Source: Flavobacterium sp. GSB-24
GTDB taxonomy: Bacteria > Bacteroidota > Bacteroidia > Flavobacteriales > Flavobacteriaceae
DNA: 64,000 nt
Direction: 5' to 3'
Assembly (NCBI RefSeq): GCF_027924665.1
Contig: NZ_AP027043.1
Location: 2,914,001 to 2,978,000, forward strand
Under the pieces are notes generated by a model. It did no database searches and was not told the origin of the DNA. It saw only the letters and a program-made list of their open reading frames with translations. Positions 52,440-61,825 of the stretch are shown here, piece after piece (the stretch's first letter is position 1; every line of letters starts with the position of its first letter). The position numbers and the translations under genes were made by a program.

Positions 52440-55061
52440 ATGAATATTCATTTCTCAATGCCTCTTAACTTCAATAAAATAATAGTGTTCTTTTTTATTT
52501 TAGTTTGCCAGTTTAAACTACAGGCACAAAATAGCTACAACAATCCTAAATACACCATCGAGCAGCGGGTAGAGGATCTGCTCTCCAAAATGACTCTGGA
52601 TGAAAAACTGAGCCAGATGGTAAACAATTCACCTGCTATTGAAAGATTGAATATTCCAGCCTATAATTGGTGGAATGAGAGCCTTCATGGCGTAGCGCGA
52701 ACACCTTATAATGTAACTTCCTATCCACAGGCAATTGCTATGGCAGCCTCTTGGAATCCCAAGTCTATTCATCAGATGGCAGAGTACTGTGCCGTTGAGG
52801 GACGGGCTATATATAATGACTCAAGAAAGAAAGGAAAATCAGGTATTTATCTCGGACTTACCTACTGGTCTCCCAATATCAATATATTTCGCGACCCACG
52901 ATGGGGAAGAGGACAGGAAACCTATGGAGAAGATCCGTTCCTGACTAGCTCACTTGGCAAGGCATTCGTAGAGGGACTTCAGGGTGATGACCCTGTCTAT
53001 CTTAATGCGTCGGCTTGTGCCAAACATTTTGCCGTGCACAGTGGACCAGAATGGAGTCGTAGTACCTACAATGCCCAGGTTTCAAAACATGATTTGTGGG
53101 ATACCTATCTGCCTGCTTTTCGTGATTTAATAGTAGATGCGAAGGTAAGCGGTGTTATGTGCGCTTATAACCAATTTGAAGGCAAACCTTGTTGCGGAAG
53201 TGATATTCTTATGCAGGATATTCTTCGAAAACAATGGAACTTCAAAGGTTACGTTACCTCAGACTGCGGAGGAATTAGCATGTTCTGGAAAACGCATAAA
53301 ACGCATTCGAATAAGGAAACCGCGGCCGCAGATGCAGTTTTAAACGGAACGGATTGCGAATGTTCTTCAGATCCTACTTATAAAGCATTAAAAAGCGCAA
53401 TTGCTCAGGGACTTCTTTCGGAACAAAGTGTAGATGTTTCGGTTAAAAGACTGCTGACGATACGTTTTCGATTGGGAATGTTTGACCCAGAAGGATCAGC
53501 TCCGATGTCAAAGATCAATATTTCAGCTTTGGAAAGTCCTTCGCATAAAGCTCATGCTTTAAAAATGGCGCAGGAGTCAATGGTGCTTCTTAAAAACGAA
53601 AACAACCTGCTGCCACTAAGTAAGAAGATAAAAAAAATAGCAGTGGTCGGTCCAAATGCAAATGATAAGTCGGTTATGTTGGCTAACTATTATGGTTATC
53701 CTTCACATATTAGCACCCTTTTGGAAGGAATAAAAAGTAAGGTTGGTGGCAATGTGCTGTTTGAACAGGGAATTAACTTAGTCGACAATAAAGTATTCAA
53801 GTCGCGTTATAATGAAAAAGAATTTGTCTCCGAAGGAAAGTTAGGTTTTAAAGCCTCCTATTTTCAAAACACAAAATTTGAAGGCAGCCCGCTTATTGAG
53901 AAACTTGATAAAAATGTCGATTTTAAATGGGGAGACGGACATCTTATTGATAATAAGGTTGTAATAAGAGATATTTCAGTTCGATGGACAACTGATTTTG
54001 TACCTAATGATACCAAAGAAACAACATTTAGCCTGATGGGAGACGATCATGCGGTTTTATATCTTGACGGAAATAAAGTCATAGATACGGATTTAAAAAC
54101 CTCCTACTATACCTTTAAGGCTGAAAAGGGAAAAAAATACAAGCTTGTTATAGAATATGTGCAGTATAATGATAATGCTGAGGTAAAATTCGATATAGGG
54201 GTAACCGAAGCTATTTCTCCTGAGGCTTTGGCCGAAAAAGTAAAAGATGCTGATGTTATTATTTTTGCTGGTGGTATATCGGCGCAGCTTGAAGGAGAAT
54301 CAATGCCGGTTTCAGTCGATGGATTTAAAGGAGGCGACAGAACTAATATCAATCTTCCGGCCTTGCAGACACAAACTATGCAGGCTTTAAAGGCAACAGG
54401 AAAACCAGTAATTTATATCAACATGTCAGGCAGTGCAATGGGATTTGAGTGGGAAGCTAAAAATCTTCCTGCTATTATTCAGGCATGGTATCCTGGACAG
54501 GAGGGAGGTCAGGCAATTGCAGATGTATTGTTTGGAGATTATAATCCGGCAGGAAGACTTCCTGTTACTTTTTACAAAAATGTGGGAGATCTTCCGGATT
54601 TCGAAAATTATTCAATGGATAACAGGACCTACCGATATTATAGAGGCGAACCTTTGTATCCTTTTGGCTTTGGTCTTAGCTACACCAGTTTTAGATATAG
54701 TAATCTGCAGGCAGTTTCAAGTGTTAAAAAAGGGGAGGATATTTCTATCTCTGTTAAAGTAGAAAATACCGGCAAGCGAGCAGGAGATGAGGTTGCTCAA
54801 TTGTATATTTCACATAATGGTACTGATGTAAAGGTGCCTATTCGTTCCCTGAAAGGTTTTCAAAGAATTCATTTGAAGGCAGGGGAAATTCAGACTCTTA
54901 CATTTAAAGTTTCCGCAAAAGATTTAAGTGTAATAGATGAAAACGGTCTGGCAATAGAATGGACTGGAAATATTGTAATTTCAGTTGGCGGCGCTCAGCC
55001 TTCATCACAATTTCTTAAAAATGGAACTGTTGCCGAAAAATCAATAAAAATTTTACCGTAG
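52440..55061 (+). CDS. GH3 family enzyme with inserted PA14 domain, beta-xylosidase-like
   Basis: An 873-residue exported enzyme (signal ending KLQAQ). It carries YNWWNESLHGVAR and TYWSPNINIFRDPRWGRGQE, the pattern of GH3 beta-xylosidases, then CAKHFAVHSGPEWSR and nucleophile Asp275 in VTSDCGGISMF. A PA14-like sandwich is inserted in the second domain (~460-600: FKASYFQNTKFEGSPL, FSLMGDDHAVLYLDGNKVID). The end is Fn3-like (YPFGFGLSYTSFRYS, VKVPIRSLKGFQRIHLKAGE). PA14 inserts in GH3 often shape specificity. It is the last enzyme gene before the SusC leader; nothing terminator-like was seen immediately after it. Confidence 0.92.
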   Translation: MNIHFSMPLNFNKIIVFFFILVCQFKLQAQNSYNNPKYTIEQRVEDLLSKMTLDEKLSQMVNNSPAIERLNIPAYNWWNESLHGVARTPYNVTSYPQAIAMAASWNPKSIHQMAEYCAVEGRAIYNDSRKKGKSGIYLGLTYWSPNINIFRDPRWGRGQETYGEDPFLTSSLGKAFVEGLQGDDPVYLNASACAKHFAVHSGPEWSRSTYNAQVSKHDLWDTYLPAFRDLIVDAKVSGVMCAYNQFEGKPCCGSDILMQDILRKQWNFKGYVTSDCGGISMFWKTHKTHSNKETAAADAVLNGTDCECSSDPTYKALKSAIAQGLLSEQSVDVSVKRLLTIRFRLGMFDPEGSAPMSKINISALESPSHKAHALKMAQESMVLLKNENNLLPLSKKIKKIAVVGPNANDKSVMLANYYGYPSHISTLLEGIKSKVGGNVLFEQGINLVDNKVFKSRYNEKEFVSEGKLGFKASYFQNTKFEGSPLIEKLDKNVDFKWGDGHLIDNKVVIRDISVRWTTDFVPNDTKETTFSLMGDDHAVLYLDGNKVIDTDLKTSYYTFKAEKGKKYKLVIEYVQYNDNAEVKFDIGVTEAISPEALAEKVKDADVIIFAGGISAQLEGESMPVSVDGFKGGDRTNINLPALQTQTMQALKATGKPVIYINMSGSAMGFEWEAKNLPAIIQAWYPGQEGGQAIADVLFGDYNPAGRLPVTFYKNVGDLPDFENYSMDNRTYRYYRGEPLYPFGFGLSYTSFRYSNLQAVSSVKKGEDISISVKVENTGKRAGDEVAQLYISHNGTDVKVPIRSLKGFQRIHLKAGEIQTLTFKVSAKDLSVIDENGLAIEWTGNIVISVGGAQPSSQFLKNGTVAEKSIKILP

Positions 55062-55321
55062 TCTAATTAAGACTTAAATCGAAAACCCTTTCTTTAAGAT
55101 TTTCTAATTTATTACATTTTTCTTACTAATTCCATGTTTAATCGATAATTATTTAATGTAATAGCGGTAAAATTGTTGAATGTCTAGCAATAAATTCGTA
55201 AATATTAGTTTGTATTTTATTTAATTATTATTTAAATGTGTTTATTATTGATGTATTCATTTTTTTTATTTACATTTTTTAAGTTATTAGAAATTAAATT
55301 AGGAAACTAAAATTTTAAATA

Positions 55322-55329
55322 TATATTTG
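55322..55329 (+). promoter_or_regulatory. Candidate -7 promoter box for the SusC operon
   Basis: TATATTTG, an exact match to TAnnTTTG, 11 bases upstream of operator site C. Transcription would start at about 55335, placing site C at the start of the transcript. No convincing -33 box was seen. The rest of 55062-55320 is very AT-rich and holds no gene. Confidence 0.45.
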
Positions 55330-55340
55330 TATTTATAATA

Positions 55341-55354
55341 TGTGCAGGGGCACA
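55341..55354. promoter_or_regulatory. Operator-like palindrome TGTGCAGGGGCACA (site C)
   Basis: Identical to site B. It is positioned just downstream of the TATATTTG box, as expected for a repressor site. In RNA it would fold as a 5-bp stem with an AGGG loop. Confidence 0.7.
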
Positions 55355-55358
55355 GATT

Positions 55359-55384
55359 AAAAAAGCTTCTAAAGAGCTTTTTTT
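55359..55384 (+). terminator. Terminator-like hairpin in the SusC leader
   Basis: 9-bp perfect stem (AAAAAAGCT at 55359-55367 with AGCTTTTTT at 55375-55383, 7-base loop), ending in a T run. It lies between sites C and D and 68 bases before the SusC ATG, so it would sit inside the leader transcript. It could act as an attenuator, or end read-through from upstream genes. Confidence 0.55.
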
Positions 55385-55396
55385 AAAAAACATTTC

Positions 55397-55410
55397 TGTG
55401 CCCGAGCACA
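55397..55410. promoter_or_regulatory. Operator-like palindrome TGTGCCCGAGCACA (site D)
   Basis: Fourth copy of the TGTGC-N4-GCACA motif, with arms extended to CTGTGC/GCACAG, 42 bases before the SusC ATG. Centre-to-centre distance to site C is 56 bases, close to five helical turns, compatible with DNA looping by a tetrameric or paired dimeric regulator. Confidence 0.7.
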
Positions 55411-55451
55411 GATCAAAAAAACTAACTAACTTATTATTTAACCAACTTATT

Positions 55452-58400
55452 ATGAAAATGAAAAAGCAGTTTAATTTATTTATTTCATTTGTTTTGTTTT
55501 TGGTTGTTCATTCTATGAATGCACAAGAAAAAATGGTAAATGGAGTAGTTGTTGATTCGCAAGGTCAGCCAATTCCCGGCGTAAATATCCTAGAGAAGGG
55601 AACCACAAATAGTGGCTCGTCAGATTTTGACGGTAAGTTTACAATGAAGGTGCAGGATTCAAAATCTATACTAATATTTACTTATGTAGGTTTTAAAACT
55701 AAGGAAACTGCGGCAGGTCAGGGAACATCTTTAAAGATAGTTCTTGTCGAGGCAGGAACAGCCTTGGATGAGGTCGTAGTTGTAGGTTATGGTACTCAAA
55801 AGAAGAAGGATTTGACAGGCGCGGTTGGTTCTGCAAATTTAAAACAATTTGAAGATTCTCCTAATACCAGTATTTTACAATCACTTCAGGGGTCTCTTCC
55901 TGGAGTAACCATCGGACAAACCGCTACAGCAGGTACCGATCAAACAATTACAGTTCGTGGAAGAAATACTCTTGGAGGTAATACCGGAGTTTTAGTTATT
56001 CTGGATGGTGCAGTATACCGCGGGGCTTTTACAGATTTAAATCCGGCAGATATTCAATCTGTAGATGTTTTGAAAGATCCAAGCAGCAAGGCAATCTATG
56101 GTGCTCAGGCAGCAAATGGTATCATTATGGTGACATCAAAAAAGGGTAAAAAAAGCCAGAAAACAGAGGTGAGTTATTCTACTTTTTACTCTATTCAATC
56201 TCCTATTAAAAACAGAAAAACTTTAAATAGAGAGGACTTTATAGAATCCTCAAGATTAAACCAATATACAAAAGGATTTTTAGCACCTGATTATATTACA
56301 CCAAATCCAAATTACAACTATTTAACTGATAGTGGTATAGCAGCTAATCTTGATATTCAAAATTCTATTAATAACGGAACTGATTTTAATTGGTTTGAGG
56401 CAGGTCAGAATAACAGTCCTTTTATAGTAGATCATCAGTTAAGTGTACGAGGAGGAAGTGAAAACACTACTTTCTTTTTATCTGCTGGTTATACCGATCA
56501 GCTTGGCTGGATTCTAAATGATAATTATAAACGTAATTCTGTACGTATAAATATTGATACGCAGGTGAATAAGTGGCTAAAAGTTGGAGTTAATGCTTTT
56601 GGAGTTTTTTCTGATCGTTCCGGAGTTTCACCAAGTCTTTCGGATTTTATTTTAATGAGTCCGTTGAATACTTCTTATAATACAGATGGCAGCTTGCGAT
56701 TAAACCCTGCAGGAAATGCTTTGCAAAATCCATTTTTATCAGTTCTGTCCGATGATTTGGATAAGCAAAATAATATCGGCGCTCAGGCCTATGCTTCTAT
56801 TGATATCCCAGGAATCAAAGGGCTAAACTATCGAATAAATTATAATAACAATTACCGATGGAATCAAAGATTTAATTCGAATCCAAACGGAGCCAACAAA
56901 CAAGGGACCGCTTATAAGAATAATTCAAGTACCTATGATACTGCTCTGGATAATATCCTGAGTTATGTTACTCATTTAGATGAAAAACATATGCATGGGT
57001 TAAATGCCACCTTGGTTTATGGATGGAACAGAATTGAAAATGAATTCACCGATGCATCTGCAAGCCAATTTTCAAATCAGACTTTAGGATACAATAACCT
57101 AGGAGTAGGGCTTATTCCAAAAGTAGGTTCAGGAGGTTATAAAGAATCTTTCCTATCCACAACAGCCAGAATTATTTATGATTACGATGGTAAATACCTA
57201 TTTAATGCAAGTATTCGCAGGGACGGCCATTCTGCTTTTGCAGAAGGAAATAAAATAGGCTATTTCCCTGCAGTTTCTGTGGGCTGGGTTATGTCAAAGG
57301 AAGATTTTCTATCTAAATATTCGCAGATTAACCTGCTTAAATTGAGAGCTAGCTACGGTTTAAATGGTAATACTTCACCACGTTATTCATCACAGTATAC
57401 TTATTCTTCGAGTACCAATAATCAATATGTTTTTGGAGATAATACACAAACAGTGAATAGCTTTACCTTAAATGGATTGGTAAGTCCGGATTTAACATGG
57501 GAAAAAACAGAAGGTTATAATATTGGACTGGATTTCGCATTTTTTAATAACCGTATTTCAGGTAGTGCAGATTATTACCTCTCATCAACTAACGACATGC
57601 TATTTGACAGAGCTTTAAGTGCTACCTCGGGTGTTAATTCCGTAAGGGTAAATATTGGAGAAGTTCAAAATACAGGATTTGAGTTTAACTTAAGTTTTAA
57701 CCCTGTTAGATCCAAAGACTGGAATTGGGATCTGGGTTTCAATTTTTCACATAATGACAATAAAATTACTCACTTAACAGGTGAAGATTTAAATAATGAT
57801 GGTAAAGAAGATGACTTAGTTCAAAATAACTTTTTTATTGGAAAATCAATAGGAACGGTATATACTTATGTTCAGGATGGAATTTATCAGCTTGGTGATG
57901 CGATACCTGCGGGCTCAGAGCCAGGATCTTACAGATTTAAAGATTTGGACGATAATGGAATAATTGATGCAAAAGACAGGACATTTATCGGACATACAGA
58001 GGCAAATTATCAATTTGGTATCAGTAATAATTTAACTTACAAAAATTTTTCGCTTAAATTCTTTATCAGTTCAATTCAGGGAGGTATTGCCTTAAATGAT
58101 CCATGGTCAAATAATGGAGGATATTATGGTTTGACTACCTATGTTGCAAATAATCATTTTAGTGATATTGATTCCTGGGCTCCAAATAATCCTAATGCAG
58201 AATATGCCAGACCTAACTCCATCTCTCCAGTATCTGACTTTTCACCATATAAAGACAGAAGTTTTGTGAGGTTGCAGGATATATCATTTGCCTATACAAT
58301 GGACAAAGATCTTGTAAAGAAAGCAGGGCTTGCTAATGTAAAATTATATGTAAGCGGAAAGAATCTTGCAACCTGGACCAAGTGGAAAGGCTGGGACCCG

Positions 58401-58514
58401 GAAACAGTTTCAGGATTGGGTATTTCTCCAAAAATTCCTGGCACTCAAAATGATCTTTATCCTGCCCTGCCAGTTATGAAGAGTGTTAATTTAGGACTGG
58501 ACCTTACTTTCTAA
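55452..58514 (+). CDS. SusC-like TonB-dependent outer-membrane glycan transporter
   Basis: The start at ATG 55452 is chosen. A more upstream in-frame codon (55398) lies inside operator site D, and its added residues are polar. The 1020-residue protein has a signal ending SMNAQ, then a carboxypeptidase-regulatory-like domain (~25-100: VNGVVVDSQGQPIPGVNILE), the SusC box DEVVVVGYGTQKKKDLTGAV, a plug (~115-235; SLQGSLPGVTIGQ, VDVLKDPSSKAIYGAQAANG) and a 22-strand barrel ending in an aromatic residue (LGLDLTF). It imports oligosaccharides released by the region 3 enzymes. SusD follows 21 bases later. Confidence 0.97.
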   Translation: MKMKKQFNLFISFVLFLVVHSMNAQEKMVNGVVVDSQGQPIPGVNILEKGTTNSGSSDFDGKFTMKVQDSKSILIFTYVGFKTKETAAGQGTSLKIVLVEAGTALDEVVVVGYGTQKKKDLTGAVGSANLKQFEDSPNTSILQSLQGSLPGVTIGQTATAGTDQTITVRGRNTLGGNTGVLVILDGAVYRGAFTDLNPADIQSVDVLKDPSSKAIYGAQAANGIIMVTSKKGKKSQKTEVSYSTFYSIQSPIKNRKTLNREDFIESSRLNQYTKGFLAPDYITPNPNYNYLTDSGIAANLDIQNSINNGTDFNWFEAGQNNSPFIVDHQLSVRGGSENTTFFLSAGYTDQLGWILNDNYKRNSVRINIDTQVNKWLKVGVNAFGVFSDRSGVSPSLSDFILMSPLNTSYNTDGSLRLNPAGNALQNPFLSVLSDDLDKQNNIGAQAYASIDIPGIKGLNYRINYNNNYRWNQRFNSNPNGANKQGTAYKNNSSTYDTALDNILSYVTHLDEKHMHGLNATLVYGWNRIENEFTDASASQFSNQTLGYNNLGVGLIPKVGSGGYKESFLSTTARIIYDYDGKYLFNASIRRDGHSAFAEGNKIGYFPAVSVGWVMSKEDFLSKYSQINLLKLRASYGLNGNTSPRYSSQYTYSSSTNNQYVFGDNTQTVNSFTLNGLVSPDLTWEKTEGYNIGLDFAFFNNRISGSADYYLSSTNDMLFDRALSATSGVNSVRVNIGEVQNTGFEFNLSFNPVRSKDWNWDLGFNFSHNDNKITHLTGEDLNNDGKEDDLVQNNFFIGKSIGTVYTYVQDGIYQLGDAIPAGSEPGSYRFKDLDDNGIIDAKDRTFIGHTEANYQFGISNNLTYKNFSLKFFISSIQGGIALNDPWSNNGGYYGLTTYVANNHFSDIDSWAPNNPNAEYARPNSISPVSDFSPYKDRSFVRLQDISFAYTMDKDLVKKAGLANVKLYVSGKNLATWTKWKGWDPETVSGLGISPKIPGTQNDLYPALPVMKSVNLGLDLTF

Positions 58515-58535
58515 TAATTTAAAAATACATCTAAA

Positions 58536-60272
58536 ATGAAAAATTCTAATTATACAAAACTTTTTGCCGCATTGTTGTTATTTGGCACATTTGCATCATG
58601 CAATGAGGACGAGTTTCTTAAGGAAGATCCTATAGCGCTTTATACTGCAGAAAATGTGTTTTCAAATAGTGCAGGAATCGAAGGGGTTATTGCCAATTTT
58701 TATGTAAAGGAAAGATATATATATTACATTGGTACCTCTGATGTTTCGTATTCTTTACTTTATGCAACAGATTCTTATTTTTCTTCCAGAGGAACTGGAA
58801 CAAATGAAAAAATGGGCTCTTTAGTTACTGCTTTGGTACCTTCTAATTATGCCCCGACTTTTTTTTATCAGGAAAATTTTAAAATTATAGCACTGGCTAA
58901 CCTATTAATTGATAATGTCAATAAATCAAGCTTAACTCCCGAGCAGAAAATACCGGTAATTGCGGAAGCTAAGTTTTTTAGAGGAAAAGCTTATCGTGAC
59001 ATGGTATATCTATATGGCGGGGTTCCGCTTGTTACCGAATTTTCACAAACTCCGGTTCTGGACAGGGTAAGAGCAACCAGAGAAGAAATTCTAAATCAGA
59101 TGGCGCTTGATTTTAAAGACGCCGCTGATGGCATGCTGCCGATCAACAAAGTGAAAGACGGTAGGGTTTCTAACATAGTGGCCAGTTTTTATTTAGGTGA
59201 AACTTTAATATCATTAGGGCGCCATGCAGAAGCAGTTACTGAAATTTCAAAAGTGGTCAATGATCCTAATGTGGCTTTAATGAAAGCACGTTTTGGAACC
59301 CGTTCTACAGTTTTTGGAAAGGATGTTTTTTGGGATTTATGGCAGAGGGGAAATCAAAACAGATCGTCTGGTAATAAGGAAGCACTTTGGGTAGCCCAGT
59401 TTGAGACCGATGTACCAGGAGGTATTATCAAATCGACAGATGCAGGAGGAGCTAATATGTTTGAGCGTAATTGCAATCCTGCTGTTTGGAGTATTACAGA
59501 TCCGGATGGTAAGCCCGGCTTCTTGGGAAGACGCTCTGATGATAATGTAGGCGGAAACGGAGTATCGTTTTTACAGCCTACAGCTTACACTACAAATACT
59601 GTAAATGATACAGGTGGCGGATTATGGCCAGCAAATTATGCAGGTGATATCCGCTGTAATGATGCTAATTTAATAAAAGATGCCGTCTATGATAATCCAG
59701 CTTCTGCCTATTTTGGAAAAAAAGTATCGCAGTTTAGAGGAAAAAATATGGGAAGCGGCGTGGGTACTCCGTTGCAGGTGGCAAATGCCGGAGGCTGGAG
59801 ATTTTATAAGTGGTTTGTTAAAGCAACAACTCCAGGAGACCATCCGGCTGGTTTATATGATCCAGCAAATCCACTTCTTTTAGGAAGCGGAGCTGCAGCA
59901 ACATATCATGATACGTATATTCTTCGTTTACCAGAAGCCTATTTATTAAGAGCTGAGGCATATCTGGCTTTAGGTAATTTATCTGCAGCTGCTGATGATA
60001 TTAATGTTGTGCGTGCTAGAGCAGGTGCAGTAAATGTTACCCCTGGAAATGTTAACATAGACTACATTTTGGATGAGAGAACAAGGGAAATGGTTTTTGA
60101 GGAACAGCGTCAAATTACGTTGCGCCGTGTTGGAAAATATGGAGAGCGTGTAGTTAAATATAATTGGCTTACTGGACCTACCTACGCACCTAAATATGAC
60201 TTATGGCCGATTCCCCAAAAGGAAATTGAAGCCAATACAGGGGCCGTACTAGCCCAAAATCCTGGATATTAA
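58536..60272 (+). CDS. SusD/RagB-family glycan-binding lipoprotein
   Basis: A 578-residue outer-membrane lipoprotein (lipobox FGTFASC, Cys22). SusD features include FLKEDPIALYTAENVF at the mature N-terminus, EAKFFRGKAYRDMVYLYGGVPLV (~147-169), YILRLPEAYLLRAEAYLALG, the DERTREMVFEEQRQITLRRV block and LWPIPQKEIEANTGAVLAQN at the C-terminus. It pairs with the SusC encoded immediately upstream. The sequence is clearly different from the SusD at 697, so the two pairs should bind different ligands. Confidence 0.96.
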   Translation: MKNSNYTKLFAALLLFGTFASCNEDEFLKEDPIALYTAENVFSNSAGIEGVIANFYVKERYIYYIGTSDVSYSLLYATDSYFSSRGTGTNEKMGSLVTALVPSNYAPTFFYQENFKIIALANLLIDNVNKSSLTPEQKIPVIAEAKFFRGKAYRDMVYLYGGVPLVTEFSQTPVLDRVRATREEILNQMALDFKDAADGMLPINKVKDGRVSNIVASFYLGETLISLGRHAEAVTEISKVVNDPNVALMKARFGTRSTVFGKDVFWDLWQRGNQNRSSGNKEALWVAQFETDVPGGIIKSTDAGGANMFERNCNPAVWSITDPDGKPGFLGRRSDDNVGGNGVSFLQPTAYTTNTVNDTGGGLWPANYAGDIRCNDANLIKDAVYDNPASAYFGKKVSQFRGKNMGSGVGTPLQVANAGGWRFYKWFVKATTPGDHPAGLYDPANPLLLGSGAAATYHDTYILRLPEAYLLRAEAYLALGNLSAAADDINVVRARAGAVNVTPGNVNIDYILDERTREMVFEEQRQITLRRVGKYGERVVKYNWLTGPTYAPKYDLWPIPQKEIEANTGAVLAQNPGY

Positions 60273-60306
60273 GTTTTGGTTTACTTAGTTTTTGTTTTTA
60301 GAGTAG

Positions 60307-60334
60307 CCCCGTATATGTAACTGTATACGGGGTT
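60307..60334 (+). terminator. Hairpin between SusD and the uronate genes
   Basis: Perfect 9-bp GC-rich stem (CCCCGTATA at 60307-60315 with TATACGGGG at 60324-60332, 8-base loop) followed by only TTATAT. It may be a partial terminator that lowers expression of uxaC and later genes relative to SusC/SusD. Confidence 0.55.
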
Positions 60335-60418
60335 ATATACAATACCAATTTCTTATGGACAGCCTTTGAATATTTATTCAGACATATAAATGACTTTGAA
60401 TTACATACACTACTATAA

Positions 60419-61825
60419 ATGTCAAACTTTAATTTTCTTGGACAAGATTATTTTCTGGAAAATCCTATGGCTTTATTTCTTTTTCATGAAATAGCCGAAA
60501 GACTTCCAATTGTGGATTACCACAACCATATCAATGCAGACCATTTGGCAAGCAACAAAAAGTTCAGCAATATCGCCGAATTATGGGTATGCAATGATCC
60601 TTACAAACACAGGGCAATGCGTATTAACGGTATAGCAGAGCATTATATTTCAGGTGACGCAAGTGACAAGGAAAAATTTATGGCTTGGGCCAGAACATTT
60701 CCAAAAACAATGGGCAACCCTCTTTTTCACTGGTCGTATTTAGAACTTAAAAATATTTTTGGAATTGAAGAACTGCTTAATGAGGAAAGTGCCGAGACTA
60801 TCTGGAACCGCTGTAATGAGCTGCTAAAAAGTGATGAATTCTCTGCCAGATCTTTAATGGAAAAATTCAATGTAGATACTTTATGTACCTCAGACAATTG
60901 GTTTGATGATTTAACAGTGCACAAAGAGGCTTCAGAAAATTCTAATTTTACAGTACTGCCTTCACTGCGATGTGATCTCGCATTACAAATCGATGCATGG
61001 GAAACGGCTGGTTTTCTACAGAATTTATCCAAACATTCAGGGATAGCAATAAACAATTACGCTGACTTTAGGTCTGCGATCCAATTCCAGCTTGATCATT
61101 TTCATGAAAATGGCTGCAGGCTGGCAGATCAGGCGCTTGATGCTGGCTTTACTTTCTTAGAGGTATCAGAACAAGATGCTTCGGAACTTTTTGAATTTGT
61201 ACTGAACAGTAAGACATTAGATGAAGATCAAAAACTGCAACTTCAGTCGCATATTTTAGTAGTACTTGGAGCAGAATTTGCGTCACGAAAATGGACTTTA
61301 CAATTGCATATAGGTGCACAGCGATACACCAGTTCACGCCTTAGAAACCTGGCTGGAGCTGCTGGAGGGTACGCCTCCATTGGAAGTTGTGCTGCCGTAG
61401 CCAGCATCTGCAGTTTTTTAGATACACTGGAACAAAATAATAGGCTGCCAAATATATTGCTTTTTACATTGAATCCATCTGATAACGAAGCTTTTGCTAC
61501 AATTACGGGCTCTTTTGCAGAAGACGGCACGCCTGGAAAAGTTCAGTTCGGACCTGCCTGGTGGTTTAATGACCATATTGAAGGCATTAAGGCGCAGTTA
61601 TTGGCTTCTGCCAATTATTCGCTGCTAAGTCGTTTTGTAGGGATGACCACAGATTCAAGAAGCATACTATCATTCTCCAGACATGATTATTTCAGAAGAA
61701 TTTTGTGCAATATAATTGGTGAATGGGTAGAGAAAGGATTACTGCCAAAAAATGACTTGTACTTAAAAGAATTAATAACCGATATATGCTATAACAATAG
61801 TAAAATAATGATATCAAATGAATAA
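60419..61825 (+). CDS. uxaC: Uronate (glucuronate) isomerase
   Basis: A 468-residue cytoplasmic enzyme that converts D-glucuronate to D-fructuronate (and galacturonate to tagaturonate). UxaC signatures are clear: FHEIAERLPIVDYHNHINAD with the metal-site HxH, IAELWVCNDPYKHRAMRING, VDTLCTSDNWFDDL, WTLQLHIGAQRYTSSRLRN, LPNILLFTLNPSDNEAFATI and FGPAWWFNDHIEGIKAQL. Length equals the family norm (~470). The stop overlaps the next start by 8 bases, so it is translationally coupled to the fructuronate reductase. The neighbouring mannonate dehydratase shows that the glucuronate branch is intended. Confidence 0.96.
   Translation: MSNFNFLGQDYFLENPMALFLFHEIAERLPIVDYHNHINADHLASNKKFSNIAELWVCNDPYKHRAMRINGIAEHYISGDASDKEKFMAWARTFPKTMGNPLFHWSYLELKNIFGIEELLNEESAETIWNRCNELLKSDEFSARSLMEKFNVDTLCTSDNWFDDLTVHKEASENSNFTVLPSLRCDLALQIDAWETAGFLQNLSKHSGIAINNYADFRSAIQFQLDHFHENGCRLADQALDAGFTFLEVSEQDASELFEFVLNSKTLDEDQKLQLQSHILVVLGAEFASRKWTLQLHIGAQRYTSSRLRNLAGAAGGYASIGSCAAVASICSFLDTLEQNNRLPNILLFTLNPSDNEAFATITGSFAEDGTPGKVQFGPAWWFNDHIEGIKAQLLASANYSLLSRFVGMTTDSRSILSFSRHDYFRRILCNIIGEWVEKGLLPKNDLYLKELITDICYNNSKIMISNE

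Noticed and set aside
55398..55451. Extended N-terminus for SusC starting at 55398
   Set aside because: The start would overlap operator site D and add polar residues before the signal peptide; ATG 55452 gives a normal signal.
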